This document shows positions 26,198 to 34,918 of a stretch of 64,000 bases of DNA, piece after piece; positions within the stretch are counted from its first letter, which is position 1; every line of letters starts with the position of its first letter. The position numbers and the translations under genes were made by a program. The notes beneath the pieces were generated by a model. It was not told the DNA's origin, ran no database searches, and worked only from the letters and a program-made list of their open reading frames with translations. Source of the stretch: G038396625 sp038396625 (GTDB lineage: Bacteria > Bacillota > Clostridia > Peptostreptococcales > Thermotaleaceae); NCBI GenBank assembly GCA_038396625.1, contig CP121688.1, positions 2,976,001 through 3,040,000 of the forward strand. The letters are read 5' to 3'.

Positions 26198-27460
26198 ATG
26201 GTAAAAAATTTAAAGTCAGCGCGCCCCAAAAGAGTTTCAGAAACACAAGTTCTACAACAACAGGTTACAGAAATCATTGATGCTATAAAACAACAAGGAG
26301 ATTTGGCGCTCCAAATGTATAACATGCGTTTTGATCAATGTTCCCGCAAAAGTTATCGTATCACAGAAGAAGAAATCCATACGGCATTCAAAAAAATTCC
26401 TTTCACTACCCTTGAGGATTTACGTTTTGCGGCTCGTAATATCGAAGCATTCGCCAAAATCCAAAAAGAATCCCTTAAAAATATGGAAAGAGAAGTCTTA
26501 CCTGGTGTTTTTTTAGGTCATCGCGTAATTCCTATGTCCTCCTGTGCAGGCTATGTACCAGGAGGGCGTTATCCGCTACCATCCTCTGCATTGATGTCCA
26601 TGATCCCTGCAAAGGTAGCAGGTGTTAAGAGGATTGTTGGCTGTTCCCCTCCATTAAAAGATCAGCACACAATTCATCCAGCAACTTTAGTGTCCATGCA
26701 TCTTGCAGGGGCTACTGAAATCTACGTTATGGGTGGTGCACAAGCCATTGCGACCCTAGCTCATGGCACTGAATCAATTTCGCCTGTAGATATGATTGTA
26801 GGACCGGGAAACCAGTATGTTACAGAAGCAAAAAGACAGGTATCTGGTAAAGTAGGCATCGACTTTTTAGCAGGACCTAGTGAGGTCGTAGTGATTGCCG
26901 ACCACACCGCTAATCCTTCTATTATTGCGGCAGATATTTTAGCACAATCAGAACATGATCCTCAAGCACGAGGAATTTTATTGTGCACTGATGAAGCCTT
27001 AGGACATGCTACCATGAGGGAAATTGATGTTTTCTTACAAAATATTCCTACTGCAGAAATTGCCCGTGAAGCTTGGATTAATAATGGAGAAATTATGGTT
27101 TTTGATGATCTCAAGGATGCCGTAACCATGTGTAATCATATTGCTCCAGAGCATTTAGAAATCCAAGTAGAAAATCCAGATACGATTCTTTCCTTATTAA
27201 CCAACTACGGTGCCTTGTTTATTGGGCAAGGATCTGCAGAGGTTTTTGGTGATTATGTTGCCGGAACCAATCATATCCTTCCTACTATGGAAGCAGCGCG
27301 TTATACTGGAGGGGTATGGGTAGGTACCTTCCTAAAAACTGTTACACAACAGCGATTAACCCAAGAAGGCTTAGATGCTATTGCTCCTGTTGCTTCTAGA
27401 TTGGCAGAATTAGAAGGCTTATATGGTCATAAACTAGCGGCAGATATCCGTCTAAAATAA
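26198..27460 (+). CDS. Histidinol dehydrogenase family protein (HisD paralog)
   Basis: A 420-residue member of the HisD family of Zn/NAD alcohol dehydrogenases. Catalytic and metal features are intact: LAQSEHD (zinc Gln/His), IAPEHLEI (catalytic Glu-His pair), GDYVAGTNHILPT (zinc Asp) and a C-terminal GHK His. No other histidine-biosynthesis gene is nearby. The substrate loop reads YVPGGRYPLPSSALM rather than the YVPGGKAAYPSS form usual in true HisD; the RYPLPSS form is what I associate with sulfopropanediol-dehydrogenase-type (HpsN) paralogs. The family call is firm; a histidine role is doubtful. Confidence 0.85.
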   Translation: MVKNLKSARPKRVSETQVLQQQVTEIIDAIKQQGDLALQMYNMRFDQCSRKSYRITEEEIHTAFKKIPFTTLEDLRFAARNIEAFAKIQKESLKNMEREVLPGVFLGHRVIPMSSCAGYVPGGRYPLPSSALMSMIPAKVAGVKRIVGCSPPLKDQHTIHPATLVSMHLAGATEIYVMGGAQAIATLAHGTESISPVDMIVGPGNQYVTEAKRQVSGKVGIDFLAGPSEVVVIADHTANPSIIAADILAQSEHDPQARGILLCTDEALGHATMREIDVFLQNIPTAEIAREAWINNGEIMVFDDLKDAVTMCNHIAPEHLEIQVENPDTILSLLTNYGALFIGQGSAEVFGDYVAGTNHILPTMEAARYTGGVWVGTFLKTVTQQRLTQEGLDAIAPVASRLAELEGLYGHKLAADIRLK

Positions 27461-27470
27461 TCTACATGCA

Positions 27471-27508
27471 AAAAACTCGTTCAACATATATTGAACGAGT
27501 TTCTTTTT
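27471..27508 (+). terminator. Terminator after the hisD-like gene
   Basis: Perfect 12-bp stem AAACTCGTTCAA / TTGAACGAGTTT, loop CATATA, then CTTTTTG. It can also end the opposing HesB-like gene. Confidence 0.88.
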
Positions 27509-27510
27509 GA

Positions 27511-27825
27511 TTAACAGCCACCTGAGCAGGAATCACAACCTGAATCATTTGCCTGTGCTGTAGGTACCACACGAAATCCTTGTCCTGCAAATTCTATGGT
27601 CATATCTCCAAACATATCTACCAATTCTTTATCCATTAAAAATGTAATGGCTGTAGTGCTATCTACTTCATCTTTTTCTTTTTGCTCATCCAGAGCAAGA
27701 CCAAATGATGGGCCTTTTCATCCCATGCCTGCCACATAAATTCGAATGTTTTGTGGCTTTCCTTCATGTTCACCCATAATTTTTTGAAGCTCTTTGACGG
27801 CAACTGCGTCTATATTGATCTTCAT
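27511..27825 (-). CDS. HesB/IscA-like selenoprotein (in-frame UGA read as selenocysteine)
   Basis: A 104-residue gene broken for ordinary gene finders by a TGA at 27718-27720. The frame is open on both sides and gives MKINIDAVAVKELQKIMG before it and, after it, KGPSFGLALDEQKEKDE. The context AGMG-U-KGPSFGLALDE aligns with the conserved AGxGCxGPxFGLALDE of HesB/IscA-type iron-sulfur proteins, so the UGA falls on the metal-binding Cys position (residue 36). A hairpin begins 19 bases after the UGA. The tail CDSCSGGC supplies further thiols. HesB-like selenoproteins are a known clostridial family. The role is probably redox or metal handling; the selenocysteine machinery is not in this window. 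Confidence 0.85.
27682..27698 (-). promoter_or_regulatory. SECIS-like hairpin for selenocysteine insertion
   Basis: On the minus strand a perfect 6-bp stem TTGCTC / GAGCAA with loop TGGAT lies within the coding sequence, 19 bases downstream of the UGA codon. This is the location and size expected of a bacterial SECIS element, which SelB recognises; the loop contains G and U as in known examples. Confidence 0.65.
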
Positions 27826-27934
27826 TGGTTCCACCTTCCTTTATTTTTGTATTCAGTAACAAAATATATCACTTTCTTATTCATCTGTCAATGCTGCTAT
27901 ATTTATACCCATTATTTGATATCTAATCATATAA

Positions 27935-27962
27935 ACAAAAAACCTCATCAAGAGGTTTTTTG
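27935..27962 (-). terminator. Terminator of the amino-acid ABC operon
   Basis: Perfect 12-bp stem ACAAAAAACCTC / GAGGTTTTTTGT around loop ATCA, giving a T-run on both strands. It lies 12 bases after the ABC ATPase stop codon. Confidence 0.85.
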
Positions 27963-27974
27963 TAAAAGGTAGAT

Positions 27975-28712
27975 TTATGATTTGTTTACTTGGTTCAAGA
28001 ACTTCATCGTTCTTGGATTTTTGGGATAATTAAACATTTCATCAGGCTGACCTTGTTCAACAATGTTGCCATTATCCATAAATATGATCTTATCTGCTGC
28101 TTCCCTAGCAAAGCGCATCTCATGGGTTACGATAATCATCGTCATGTGCTGATTTGCCAAAGATCTTATGACATCCAGCACTTCTCCTACAAGTTCAGGA
28201 TCCAAGGCAGATGTGGGTTCATCGAACAGCATAATTTGTGGATTTACAGCTATAGCTCTTCCTATCCCAATTCTCTGCTGCTGACCACCAGACAGTTTCG
28301 AAGGATAGCTGTCTTTTTTATCCACTAAGCCTATTTGGTCTAGTATTTTTAATGCAGTTTCTTCTGCCTGTTTATACGCCATTTTTTTAACCACAAGTAA
28401 TGGTTCCATAATATTTTGAAGTGCTGTTTTGTTTTTGAATAAATTATAGTTTTGAAAAACCATTGCCGTAGATTTTCTTAACTGGTGTATTTCATTTTTT
28501 GTAATCGTTTCTGCATTGACTTTCAAATCACCAATGGTAATTTCCCCTTTATCTGGTACTTCCAAATAATTTAGACATCTTAAAAGTGTAGACTTTCCTG
28601 TGCCAGAAGGACCAATCACTGCTACAACTTCACCTTGCTTGACTTCTAGATCAATCCCTTTTAATACTTCTAATTGCTGAAACTGTTTATGTAGATTTTT
28701 TACTTTTATCAT
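27975..28712 (-). CDS. Polar amino-acid ABC transporter ATPase (GlnQ/TcyC-like)
   Basis: A 245-residue ABC ATPase: Walker A GPSGTGKST, Q-loop MVFQNYNLFKNKT, signature LSGGQQQRIGIGRAI, Walker B IMLFDEPTSALDPE and switch His in VTHEM. The FxNYNLF Q-loop context is typical of polar amino-acid importers. Third gene of the SBP-permease-ATPase run, 14 bases after the permease. Confidence 0.93.
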   Translation of the reverse strand: MIKVKNLHKQFQQLEVLKGIDLEVKQGEVVAVIGPSGTGKSTLLRCLNYLEVPDKGEITIGDLKVNAETITKNEIHQLRKSTAMVFQNYNLFKNKTALQNIMEPLLVVKKMAYKQAEETALKILDQIGLVDKKDSYPSKLSGGQQQRIGIGRAIAVNPQIMLFDEPTSALDPELVGEVLDVIRSLANQHMTMIIVTHEMRFAREAADKIIFMDNGNIVEQGQPDEMFNYPKNPRTMKFLNQVNKS

Positions 28713-28726
28713 TATTTCACATCCTA

Positions 28727-29395
28727 CTAATACGCTTTACTCATCTTAACTTCCAGCTTTTTCTGTAAATATCCAAAGAATGAGATCATTCCCCAATAGA
28801 TGATAATCACATCTGTAAAGGCTTCAAAGAATCGATAGGCTGCTGCACCCTCCATTTGGGCTGTGGCCATGATTTCTGTCACCCCCAAAGTAAAAGCAAG
28901 GGCAGAACCTTTAATAATATCGACAAAATTATTGGATAATGCAGGTATGGCTACCCTAGCGGCCTGAGGTAAGATCACACGTCTCATTGCCTGAAGATAA
29001 GTCATGCCTACGGATAAACAGGCTTCCATTTGTCCTTTATCTATAGAAGAAATTGCACCTCTAATCGTTTCTGCCATATATGCCGAAGCGTTTAAACTAA
29101 GTCCGATAACAGCTGCAGTAAAAGCCTCCATACTTCTTAAACTTGGAAAAAGCTGTACCAACCCGAAGTATAAGAAAAACAGCTGGGCAATCAAAGGGGT
29201 GCCTCTAAAAAAAGACACATATACTTTCACAAAAGGATGTAAAAATGTCAACTTGCTTTCTGTAATCAAAGCAATCATAATGGCAAGTAACAACCCTATG
29301 AACAAAGCCACTACAGACATACTTAAGGTCACAGGTAAATATTTAAACATTAAAGGAAGTAGTTTCAGCGCAAAATCAATACTAAAAAGCTGCAT
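28727..29395 (-). CDS. Amino-acid ABC transporter permease
   Basis: A 222-residue permease with about five membrane segments of the HisM/GlnP class. The motif YVSFFRGTPLIAQLFFLYFG and the EAA loop EACLSVGMTYLQAMRRVILPQA are both present. AGGTGG precedes the ATG. It starts 32 bases after the binding-protein gene. Confidence 0.93.
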   Translation of the reverse strand: MQLFSIDFALKLLPLMFKYLPVTLSMSVVALFIGLLLAIMIALITESKLTFLHPFVKVYVSFFRGTPLIAQLFFLYFGLVQLFPSLRSMEAFTAAVIGLSLNASAYMAETIRGAISSIDKGQMEACLSVGMTYLQAMRRVILPQAARVAIPALSNNFVDIIKGSALAFTLGVTEIMATAQMEGAAAYRFFEAFTDVIIIYWGMISFFGYLQKKLEVKMSKAY

Positions 29396-29427
29396 TTTCT
29401 AACCACCTATCGTAAAGCTTCTGTATA

Positions 29428-30252
29428 CTATTTTTTTGTTGTATCTAAGTCAAACCATTTCATGGACAATTCTGCTAAGGTTCCATCCTCATGCATTGAT
29501 TGGATTGCTTTGTTAATCGCTTGAATTTTCTCTTTGTTTTCTTCGGTTTTTGCAAATGGATAAGCATTAATTTCAGAACCAATTTCTACGTTTACTGCCA
29601 TTAATTTTAAATCTAGATCACCTTGTTTGATAACTGTATTTGTCTTAATAGCTCCCTGCCAGCATGCATCTAATCTTCCCATTTCAACTTCTTTTTCTAA
29701 AGGTGTTCCATCATACAATACAATATCTAGATCTAATCCATATTCTTCATTTAATGCTTTAATGGTTCTTTCTCCATTTCCGCCTAACCAAGCACCTACT
29801 TTTTTGCCTTTTATATCTTCTAATGTTTGTAATGGACTATCTTTTTTCACTGCAAAATCGTATTTACTAAATGCATAAGGTTCTGTAAAATCATATTTTT
29901 CTTTTCTTTCTTCTGTAATAGAAACCTGATGCGCCACAGTGTCAATTTGTCCTGCATCTAACATACCAAATAATCCACTAAATTTTCCTACAGTAAATTC
30001 AATCTCATAGCCTGCTCTTTCTGCAATTTCATTCCATACGTCAATTTCAAATCCTTGAAGAACGTCGTTCTCTTTAAAGCACCATGGATTGTATGTACCA
30101 CCAGCACCTACTTTGATTATTTTTTTAGCTTCAGCTGGTGCCGTTTCTGCTGATGTATCCTCAGTTGGTTTCTGTTTTGCACAACCTGCAAATAGTCCTA
30201 TTGTCATAACTGCAGCAAGTAAAAATATCATCATTTTATTTCTTTTTAACAT
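29428..30252 (-). CDS. Amino-acid (probably cystine) ABC substrate-binding lipoprotein
   Basis: A 274-residue lipoprotein: signal ending in LFAGC with lipid Cys at residue 24, an Ala/Glu/Pro linker, then a family-3 solute-binding fold (VGAGGTYNPWCFKENDVLQGFEIDVW, LDAGQIDTVAHQVSITEERK, KKVGAWLGGNGERT). The Asp/Arg pair that holds the amino-acid backbone lies in these motifs. The pattern resembles cystine-binding TcyA/FliY proteins, and the next operon-sense gene upstream is a C-S lyase, so cystine is the best guess. AAGGAGG precedes the ATG. Confidence 0.85.
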   Translation of the reverse strand: MLKRNKMMIFLLAAVMTIGLFAGCAKQKPTEDTSAETAPAEAKKIIKVGAGGTYNPWCFKENDVLQGFEIDVWNEIAERAGYEIEFTVGKFSGLFGMLDAGQIDTVAHQVSITEERKEKYDFTEPYAFSKYDFAVKKDSPLQTLEDIKGKKVGAWLGGNGERTIKALNEEYGLDLDIVLYDGTPLEKEVEMGRLDACWQGAIKTNTVIKQGDLDLKLMAVNVEIGSEINAYPFAKTEENKEKIQAINKAIQSMHEDGTLAELSMKWFDLDTTKK

Positions 30253-30304
30253 AAGTTTTCCTCCTTTTTAGCTTTTGTATTTGATATAGATTTTCTATTG
30301 CTAA

Positions 30305-31483
30305 TTATAAGCCTTTTACAGCTTTTTCTAATCGTTGTAATCCTTCTTCCAATACAGCCCGTGGACAAGCAATGTTGAGTCTTACAAACCCTTTCCCTTC
30401 ATTTCCATAGGTATGCCCTTGATTTAGAACCAATTTTGCTTTTTTGTGAATAAGCTCTTCTAATGCTTCTTTTGTTAAGGTTAACTTTCTACAATCTAGC
30501 CATACCAAATACGTGCTTTCCAATGGAATAACTTTTATTTGAGGAATTTTTTCTTCAATATACTTTTTGAGAAATATAAAGTTTTCCTCAAGGTACGCTA
30601 ATAGCTCCTTTAACCAATCTTCACCATGTCTATAAGCTGCCTCTAAAGCAGCAATACCTAGCACGTTAGGCTTTGAAATTCCAATATTTTCTCTAGCTAT
30701 TAAGAACTGTCTGCGAATTTTTTCGTTTGGAATAATGATATTCGACATTTGAAGTCCTGCAATGTTAAAAGTCTTACTTGGTGCTGTACAGATTACAGCA
30801 TTTTGAGCAAATTCTTCTGAAATGGATGCAAAGGGAATATGGCAATGTCCTTTCAGTACTAGATCTGCATGTATCTCGTCAGATATGACGATTACTTGAT
30901 GCTTTCTGCAGAGTTTTCCAAGTCTTGTTAATTCTTCTTTTGTCCATACACGACCTACTGGATTATGAGGACTGCATAAAATCATTAATTTCACTCTAGG
31001 ATCAAATTTTTTCTCTAAATCTTCAAAATCCATTACGTATTTTGTGCCATCAAATTTTAAGGGATTGTTTACAACATGACATCCATTATTCAGCACAGCC
31101 TTGCAAAACGGTGGATAAACAGGGGGTTGTATAATCACCTTATCTCCTGGATGGGTTAAAGCTCTTACCAATATATTTAAGGCAGTAACAATCCCTGGGG
31201 AGAAGGTAATCCAATTTTTTTGAATCTCCCAATGATGTCGATGCTTCATCCAATGCATTACAGCATCATAATATCCATCATATCCTCCTGCATACCCAAA
31301 GATGCCATGTTCAGCTCTTTTTATAATGGCATCTATAACTCTCTCGGGTGCTCTAAAATCCATATCTGCAACCCACATAGGCAGTAAATCTTCATCGGTC
31401 AATCCAAATCTTTCTTCCAAGCCATCCCATTTTAAACAATCCGTATTTTTTCTCGCAATTACATCATTCAATTCATATTTCAT
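30305..31483 (-). CDS. MalY/PatB-family PLP C-S lyase (cystathionine beta-lyase-like)
   Basis: A 392-residue PLP enzyme of aminotransferase fold. Motifs: DLLPMWVADMDFRAPE at the N-terminus, LCSPHNPVGRVWTKEEL, ISDEIHADLVLKGHCHIPFAS, and the PLP-Lys in CTAPSKTFNIAGLQMSN. This set defines MalY/PatB proteins, which split cystathionine or cysteine to give homocysteine, sulfide, pyruvate and ammonia. It lies 52 bases before a cystine-type ABC transporter in the same direction, which supports cyst(e)ine uptake and degradation as one unit. AGGAGGG precedes the ATG. Confidence 0.9.
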   Translation of the reverse strand: MKYELNDVIARKNTDCLKWDGLEERFGLTDEDLLPMWVADMDFRAPERVIDAIIKRAEHGIFGYAGGYDGYYDAVMHWMKHRHHWEIQKNWITFSPGIVTALNILVRALTHPGDKVIIQPPVYPPFCKAVLNNGCHVVNNPLKFDGTKYVMDFEDLEKKFDPRVKLMILCSPHNPVGRVWTKEELTRLGKLCRKHQVIVISDEIHADLVLKGHCHIPFASISEEFAQNAVICTAPSKTFNIAGLQMSNIIIPNEKIRRQFLIARENIGISKPNVLGIAALEAAYRHGEDWLKELLAYLEENFIFLKKYIEEKIPQIKVIPLESTYLVWLDCRKLTLTKEALEELIHKKAKLVLNQGHTYGNEGKGFVRLNIACPRAVLEEGLQRLEKAVKGL

Positions 31484-31621
31484 AACAAAATCCCTCCTAT
31501 TATTTTGAGGTTATTCGTTACATTCTTATGGTAAACAAAATGTAAATATACCCAATTCTATTGATAAGGATCTACTTAATATAAAGGAAGTCACCTCACT
31601 GTTTTAAATTCACGCTTCCTT

Positions 31622-32254
31622 TTACTTTTGCGGAAACAATTTTTTCTTATAGTACCCCTGTGATAGATATAATGCAGCCAAAGGATTATGTCCTAGCACC
31701 CTATCCTTAACAGCCAACACGGTTACAGGTGCATCTGAATACTTAATAAATAGTGCATCATGTCCAACACATAGACCTAACAGTAAATTTAAATCTGTTT
31801 TAGCTTCGTTTAAAAACAATGCCTGCCCAATAGGGTTACACATTGCTTCATAGGTGTTAGGGTGAACCTTTCCTTTTTCTTCAATACCAATATGCTCCTT
31901 TGGTATGCTACCGTTTTTACATATAATAGCATTTACTTCAAAGCCACTATGGGTTAGTACTTCTTGTAGCATTTTCATCTCTCTTCTGAGTCCAAGACAG
32001 AAGGCAACACCAATCTTGGTATAATTACACTTTCGAGCAAAATCCATGATTTCTTCAATTCTTGTTTTTTGACAGTACCCCTCTGCTTCTACTAAAGCAG
32101 ATTGATAAGCGATCTTACGATTCTCTTCTTCTAAGTACAATGCCTTACTTCTTTCCACGATATCATCAACACTGGGACAATTCTTAGGCATCTTTTCTTT
32201 CTCACCTGTTTGACAGGCATGGATTTGACATACACCACAAGTATACATATTCAT
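31622..32254 (-). CDS. DUF1847 protein, cysteine-rich
   Basis: A 210-residue protein of the DUF1847 type found in anaerobes. The start MNMYTCGVC is chosen for the GGGAGGAAGG just upstream. An N-terminal Cys cluster (CGVCQIHACQTGE, then NCPSVDD) probably binds metal or an iron-sulfur cluster; CNYTKIGVAFCLGLRREM and LGLCVGHDALFIKYSDAPVT are the other conserved blocks, with further Cys in CKNGSIP and CNPIGQ. Function unknown; anaerobe-specific metal binding is inferred from the cysteines only. Confidence 0.8.
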   Translation of the reverse strand: MNMYTCGVCQIHACQTGEKEKMPKNCPSVDDIVERSKALYLEEENRKIAYQSALVEAEGYCQKTRIEEIMDFARKCNYTKIGVAFCLGLRREMKMLQEVLTHSGFEVNAIICKNGSIPKEHIGIEEKGKVHPNTYEAMCNPIGQALFLNEAKTDLNLLLGLCVGHDALFIKYSDAPVTVLAVKDRVLGHNPLAALYLSQGYYKKKLFPQK

Positions 32255-32577
32255 TTCCTTCCTCCCTCTTTCGATGCAACAACACCACAATCATTATATT
32301 GAGGAAACACATTATTTTCAAATTGAATATATTCATGATTTTACCTTTTTATATAAAATTTTTCTATATTGTATATCATTTCCTTATGCTTGTTCTTTAG
32401 GGACTGTTCAGGAAAGAAGGTTTTTATTTTAAAACAATAAACTAAGGGAACCTCAAAGGAGGTTCCCTTAGAAATGTGATTATATGAACATTATCTTTTA
32501 ACAGCGCCATATTCGAAAATCAACTCAATCAGTCTTCAAAGTTTAAATCACTATTTTCTTCTTTTATTGTAAGCAGG
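32255..32577. other. Intergenic region with one hairpin
   Basis: AT-rich gap of 323 bases between the DUF1847 and recQ genes. The only feature seen is the hairpin at 32442-32471; the remainder is presumably the promoter of the DUF1847 gene. No small gene with a ribosome site was found. Confidence 0.5.
32442..32471 (-). terminator. Terminator after recQ
   Basis: Perfect 13-bp stem CTAAGGGAACCTC / GAGGTTCCCTTAG, loop AAAG. Read leftward it is followed by TTTATTGTTTT. It lies about 107 bases beyond the recQ stop. Confidence 0.7.
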
Positions 32578-34701
32578 TTATTGCTTATACTTGCACAGCA
32601 CCGCCTTAATGGCCAAATAGTCCACTTCATCGGGCAGCATTTCTTTAATCGGTTTTAACTTTTCTGCCCCAACTTGTTCGATTACTTCTACAATAAGGGG
32701 TTCATAGGCTTTGGGAATAAAATCATCTAAGTTAACATGCAGTCCCTCTGATGCACATCGAATAATATGATTCTGAATGGTAATGGGTGTCATTTCTCGT
32801 GTTGCAGCAATTTCTTCCAAGGATTTTCCTTCTTGATATAAATTAAAGGTGATCACATGACTTGGTATTTTATCTTCATTTACCTTTTTTTCTTGTTCAT
32901 CCAAGGTTGTTTTTAAATCTTTTATGCCATTTTCTTCTATATATTTTTTAATCACATTTAAAAATTCGTTTCCATACTTTTTAAGTTTCGCCTCTCCTAT
33001 CCCTTTAATTTCAAGTAATTCTCTATCATCTTGGGGATACAGATGGCTCATTTCACGAATGCTGCTATCTGAAAAAATAATATAAGGAGGTACTTTTTCC
33101 CTTATTGAAATCTCCTTACGCAGGCTGCGAAGAATTTCAAATAAAGTATTATCCACAGATGTTTTTGCTTTTTTCTTCTGTATTTTTTGCAGTACCTTCT
33201 CCTTGTTTTTGAGTACAGGAACAGCTTTGTTTTGAAGCTTCACAATAGGGTACTGTCCCTCTGTAAGACCCAAATACCCTTCCGCAATCAAAACATTTAT
33301 CTGATCCTTGATTTCTTTCTCTGTATATTCCTTCATAATGCCATAGGTGGACAATCTATCTAATCCAAACTGCAATACTTTTTTGTTCTTTGATCCTTTT
33401 AAAACTTGTGCCACGAGGGCAGTACCAAATCGTTCCTTCATACGATAGATACAGGAAAATATTTTTTGTGCTTCTATAGTAATATCCGTCAATTCACTAT
33501 CATCATTGCAAGTACTACAATTACCACAGGTATCGGATATATTTTCTTCTCCAAAGTATTCTAGGATATATTTTCGTAAGCATTTTGTAGTATGGCAATA
33601 ATCCACCATCGCTTGTAGTTTTTTATACTCATTTTTTGCTCTTTCTGGTGATAAATAATTTTGTTCCATCAAAAACTTTTGTATTAATACATCTTGAGGC
33701 GAAAACAATAGAATGCATTCACTAGACTCACCATCTCTGCCGGCACGACCTGCCTCTTGATAATATGCTTCCATGTTTTTAGGTATGCTATAGTGTATAA
33801 CGTAGCGAACATTAGATTTATCAATTCCCATCCCAAAAGCATTGGTTGCAATCATAATCTTAATATCATCATATACAAAGGCTTCTTGTTCTTTTTCCCG
33901 ATCTGTAGGGCTAAGACCTGCATGATATTTGCCTACTGCATATCCTTTCTGCCTTAAATAGTCATATAGACTTTCTACTTCTTTTCTTGTAGCTGCATAA
34001 ATAATCCCTACTTCATCTTTATTATCTTGTATATATCGTAAAATAAAATCTTTTTTATTCACACCCCTTACAACAGAAAAAGATAAATTTTCTCGATCAA
34101 ATCCTGTAATATAGACCTTCGGTTGCTGCAAAGATAATAATCTTATCACATCTTCTCGTACTTCTTCCGTAGCTGTTGCAGTAAAGGCACTCACAATCGG
34201 CCTTTGGGGCAGTGCTTTGATAAAAGCTGCAATATAACCATAGCTGGGTCTAAAATCATGCCCCCATTGGGAGACACAGTGTGCTTCATCCACTGCTACC
34301 ATAGCGATAGGCAGTAATTTTAATTGCTCACAGAATTCTTGAGATTCTAGTCTTTCCGGTGCAATATACAAAAGCTTTAATGGGCCACTGTGTGCTTCTT
34401 CAATACGTCTTTGAACTTCTTGATAATTCAATGAACTATTGATGAAAGTTGCTGGAATCTCTGAACTTTGAAGGGCATCTACTTGATCCTTCATCAGGGA
34501 AATTAAAGGAGAAATAACAAGGGTCATTCCTTCCGTTAAAAGGGCTGGTATTTGAAAGCACACAGACTTTCCCGCACCTGTTGGCATAATCGCGAAGGTA
34601 TCTTTTCCTCGTAAAATACTATCAATAATCTTTTCCTGACCACTTCTAAAATCTTCATATCCATAATATTTTTTAAGTAGCTTCCGTCCTTTTTCTAGCA
34701 T
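32578..34701 (-). CDS. recQ: ATP-dependent DNA helicase RecQ
   Basis: A 707-residue 3'-5' helicase for recombination and fork repair. Helicase core: Walker A IMPTGAGKSVCFQ, Walker B VDEAHCVSQWGHDFRPSY, and motif VI YQEAGRAGRDGESS. The RQC zinc site follows (CLRKYILEYFGE, then CGNCSTC), then an HRDC domain around residues 525-600 (LYPQDDRELLEIKGIGEAKLKKYG) and a C-terminal winged helix-turn-helix (YQEGKSLEEIAATREMT) seen in many Firmicute RecQ proteins. AAAGGAG lies before the ATG. Confidence 0.95.
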   Translation of the reverse strand: MLEKGRKLLKKYYGYEDFRSGQEKIIDSILRGKDTFAIMPTGAGKSVCFQIPALLTEGMTLVISPLISLMKDQVDALQSSEIPATFINSSLNYQEVQRRIEEAHSGPLKLLYIAPERLESQEFCEQLKLLPIAMVAVDEAHCVSQWGHDFRPSYGYIAAFIKALPQRPIVSAFTATATEEVREDVIRLLSLQQPKVYITGFDRENLSFSVVRGVNKKDFILRYIQDNKDEVGIIYAATRKEVESLYDYLRQKGYAVGKYHAGLSPTDREKEQEAFVYDDIKIMIATNAFGMGIDKSNVRYVIHYSIPKNMEAYYQEAGRAGRDGESSECILLFSPQDVLIQKFLMEQNYLSPERAKNEYKKLQAMVDYCHTTKCLRKYILEYFGEENISDTCGNCSTCNDDSELTDITIEAQKIFSCIYRMKERFGTALVAQVLKGSKNKKVLQFGLDRLSTYGIMKEYTEKEIKDQINVLIAEGYLGLTEGQYPIVKLQNKAVPVLKNKEKVLQKIQKKKAKTSVDNTLFEILRSLRKEISIREKVPPYIIFSDSSIREMSHLYPQDDRELLEIKGIGEAKLKKYGNEFLNVIKKYIEENGIKDLKTTLDEQEKKVNEDKIPSHVITFNLYQEGKSLEEIAATREMTPITIQNHIIRCASEGLHVNLDDFIPKAYEPLIVEVIEQVGAEKLKPIKEMLPDEVDYLAIKAVLCKYKQ

Positions 34702-34783
34702 GCTGTTACTCCTTTCCCGTCTCTTGCATTATGAATACCTATAGTATATCATTAGTAAGCTATATAATAAACGACAGTAAAAC

Positions 34784-34828
34784 AAAAAGGTAGCATGTCC
34801 ATTTAACATATGGCAGCTACCTTTTTTA
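34784..34828 (-). terminator. Terminator after aspartate kinase
   Basis: Outer stem AAAAAGGTAGC / GCTACCTTTTT with an inner partial stem around ATGTCCAT and ATATGGCA. A T-run is present on both strands. It lies about 90 bases past the leftward lysC stop. Confidence 0.75.
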
Positions 34829-34918
34829 TACTTTCATGTACTGTTTTACAATTTGTATCTATATCTTTTCATAGCTTAAGTTAAAGTTTTACATGAACTT
34901 TAACTTTAAATACGTCCT

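Noticed and set aside
26198..27460. Histidine biosynthesis locus
   Set aside because: No other his gene is nearby, and the loop sequence differs from canonical HisD, so only the family name is given.
27718..27720. TGA in the HesB-like gene as a frameshift, sequencing error or pseudogene
   Set aside because: The frame is open on both sides, the UGA falls exactly on the conserved Cys position, a SECIS-like hairpin follows at the right distance, and the start and stop are both in frame with a normal family length.
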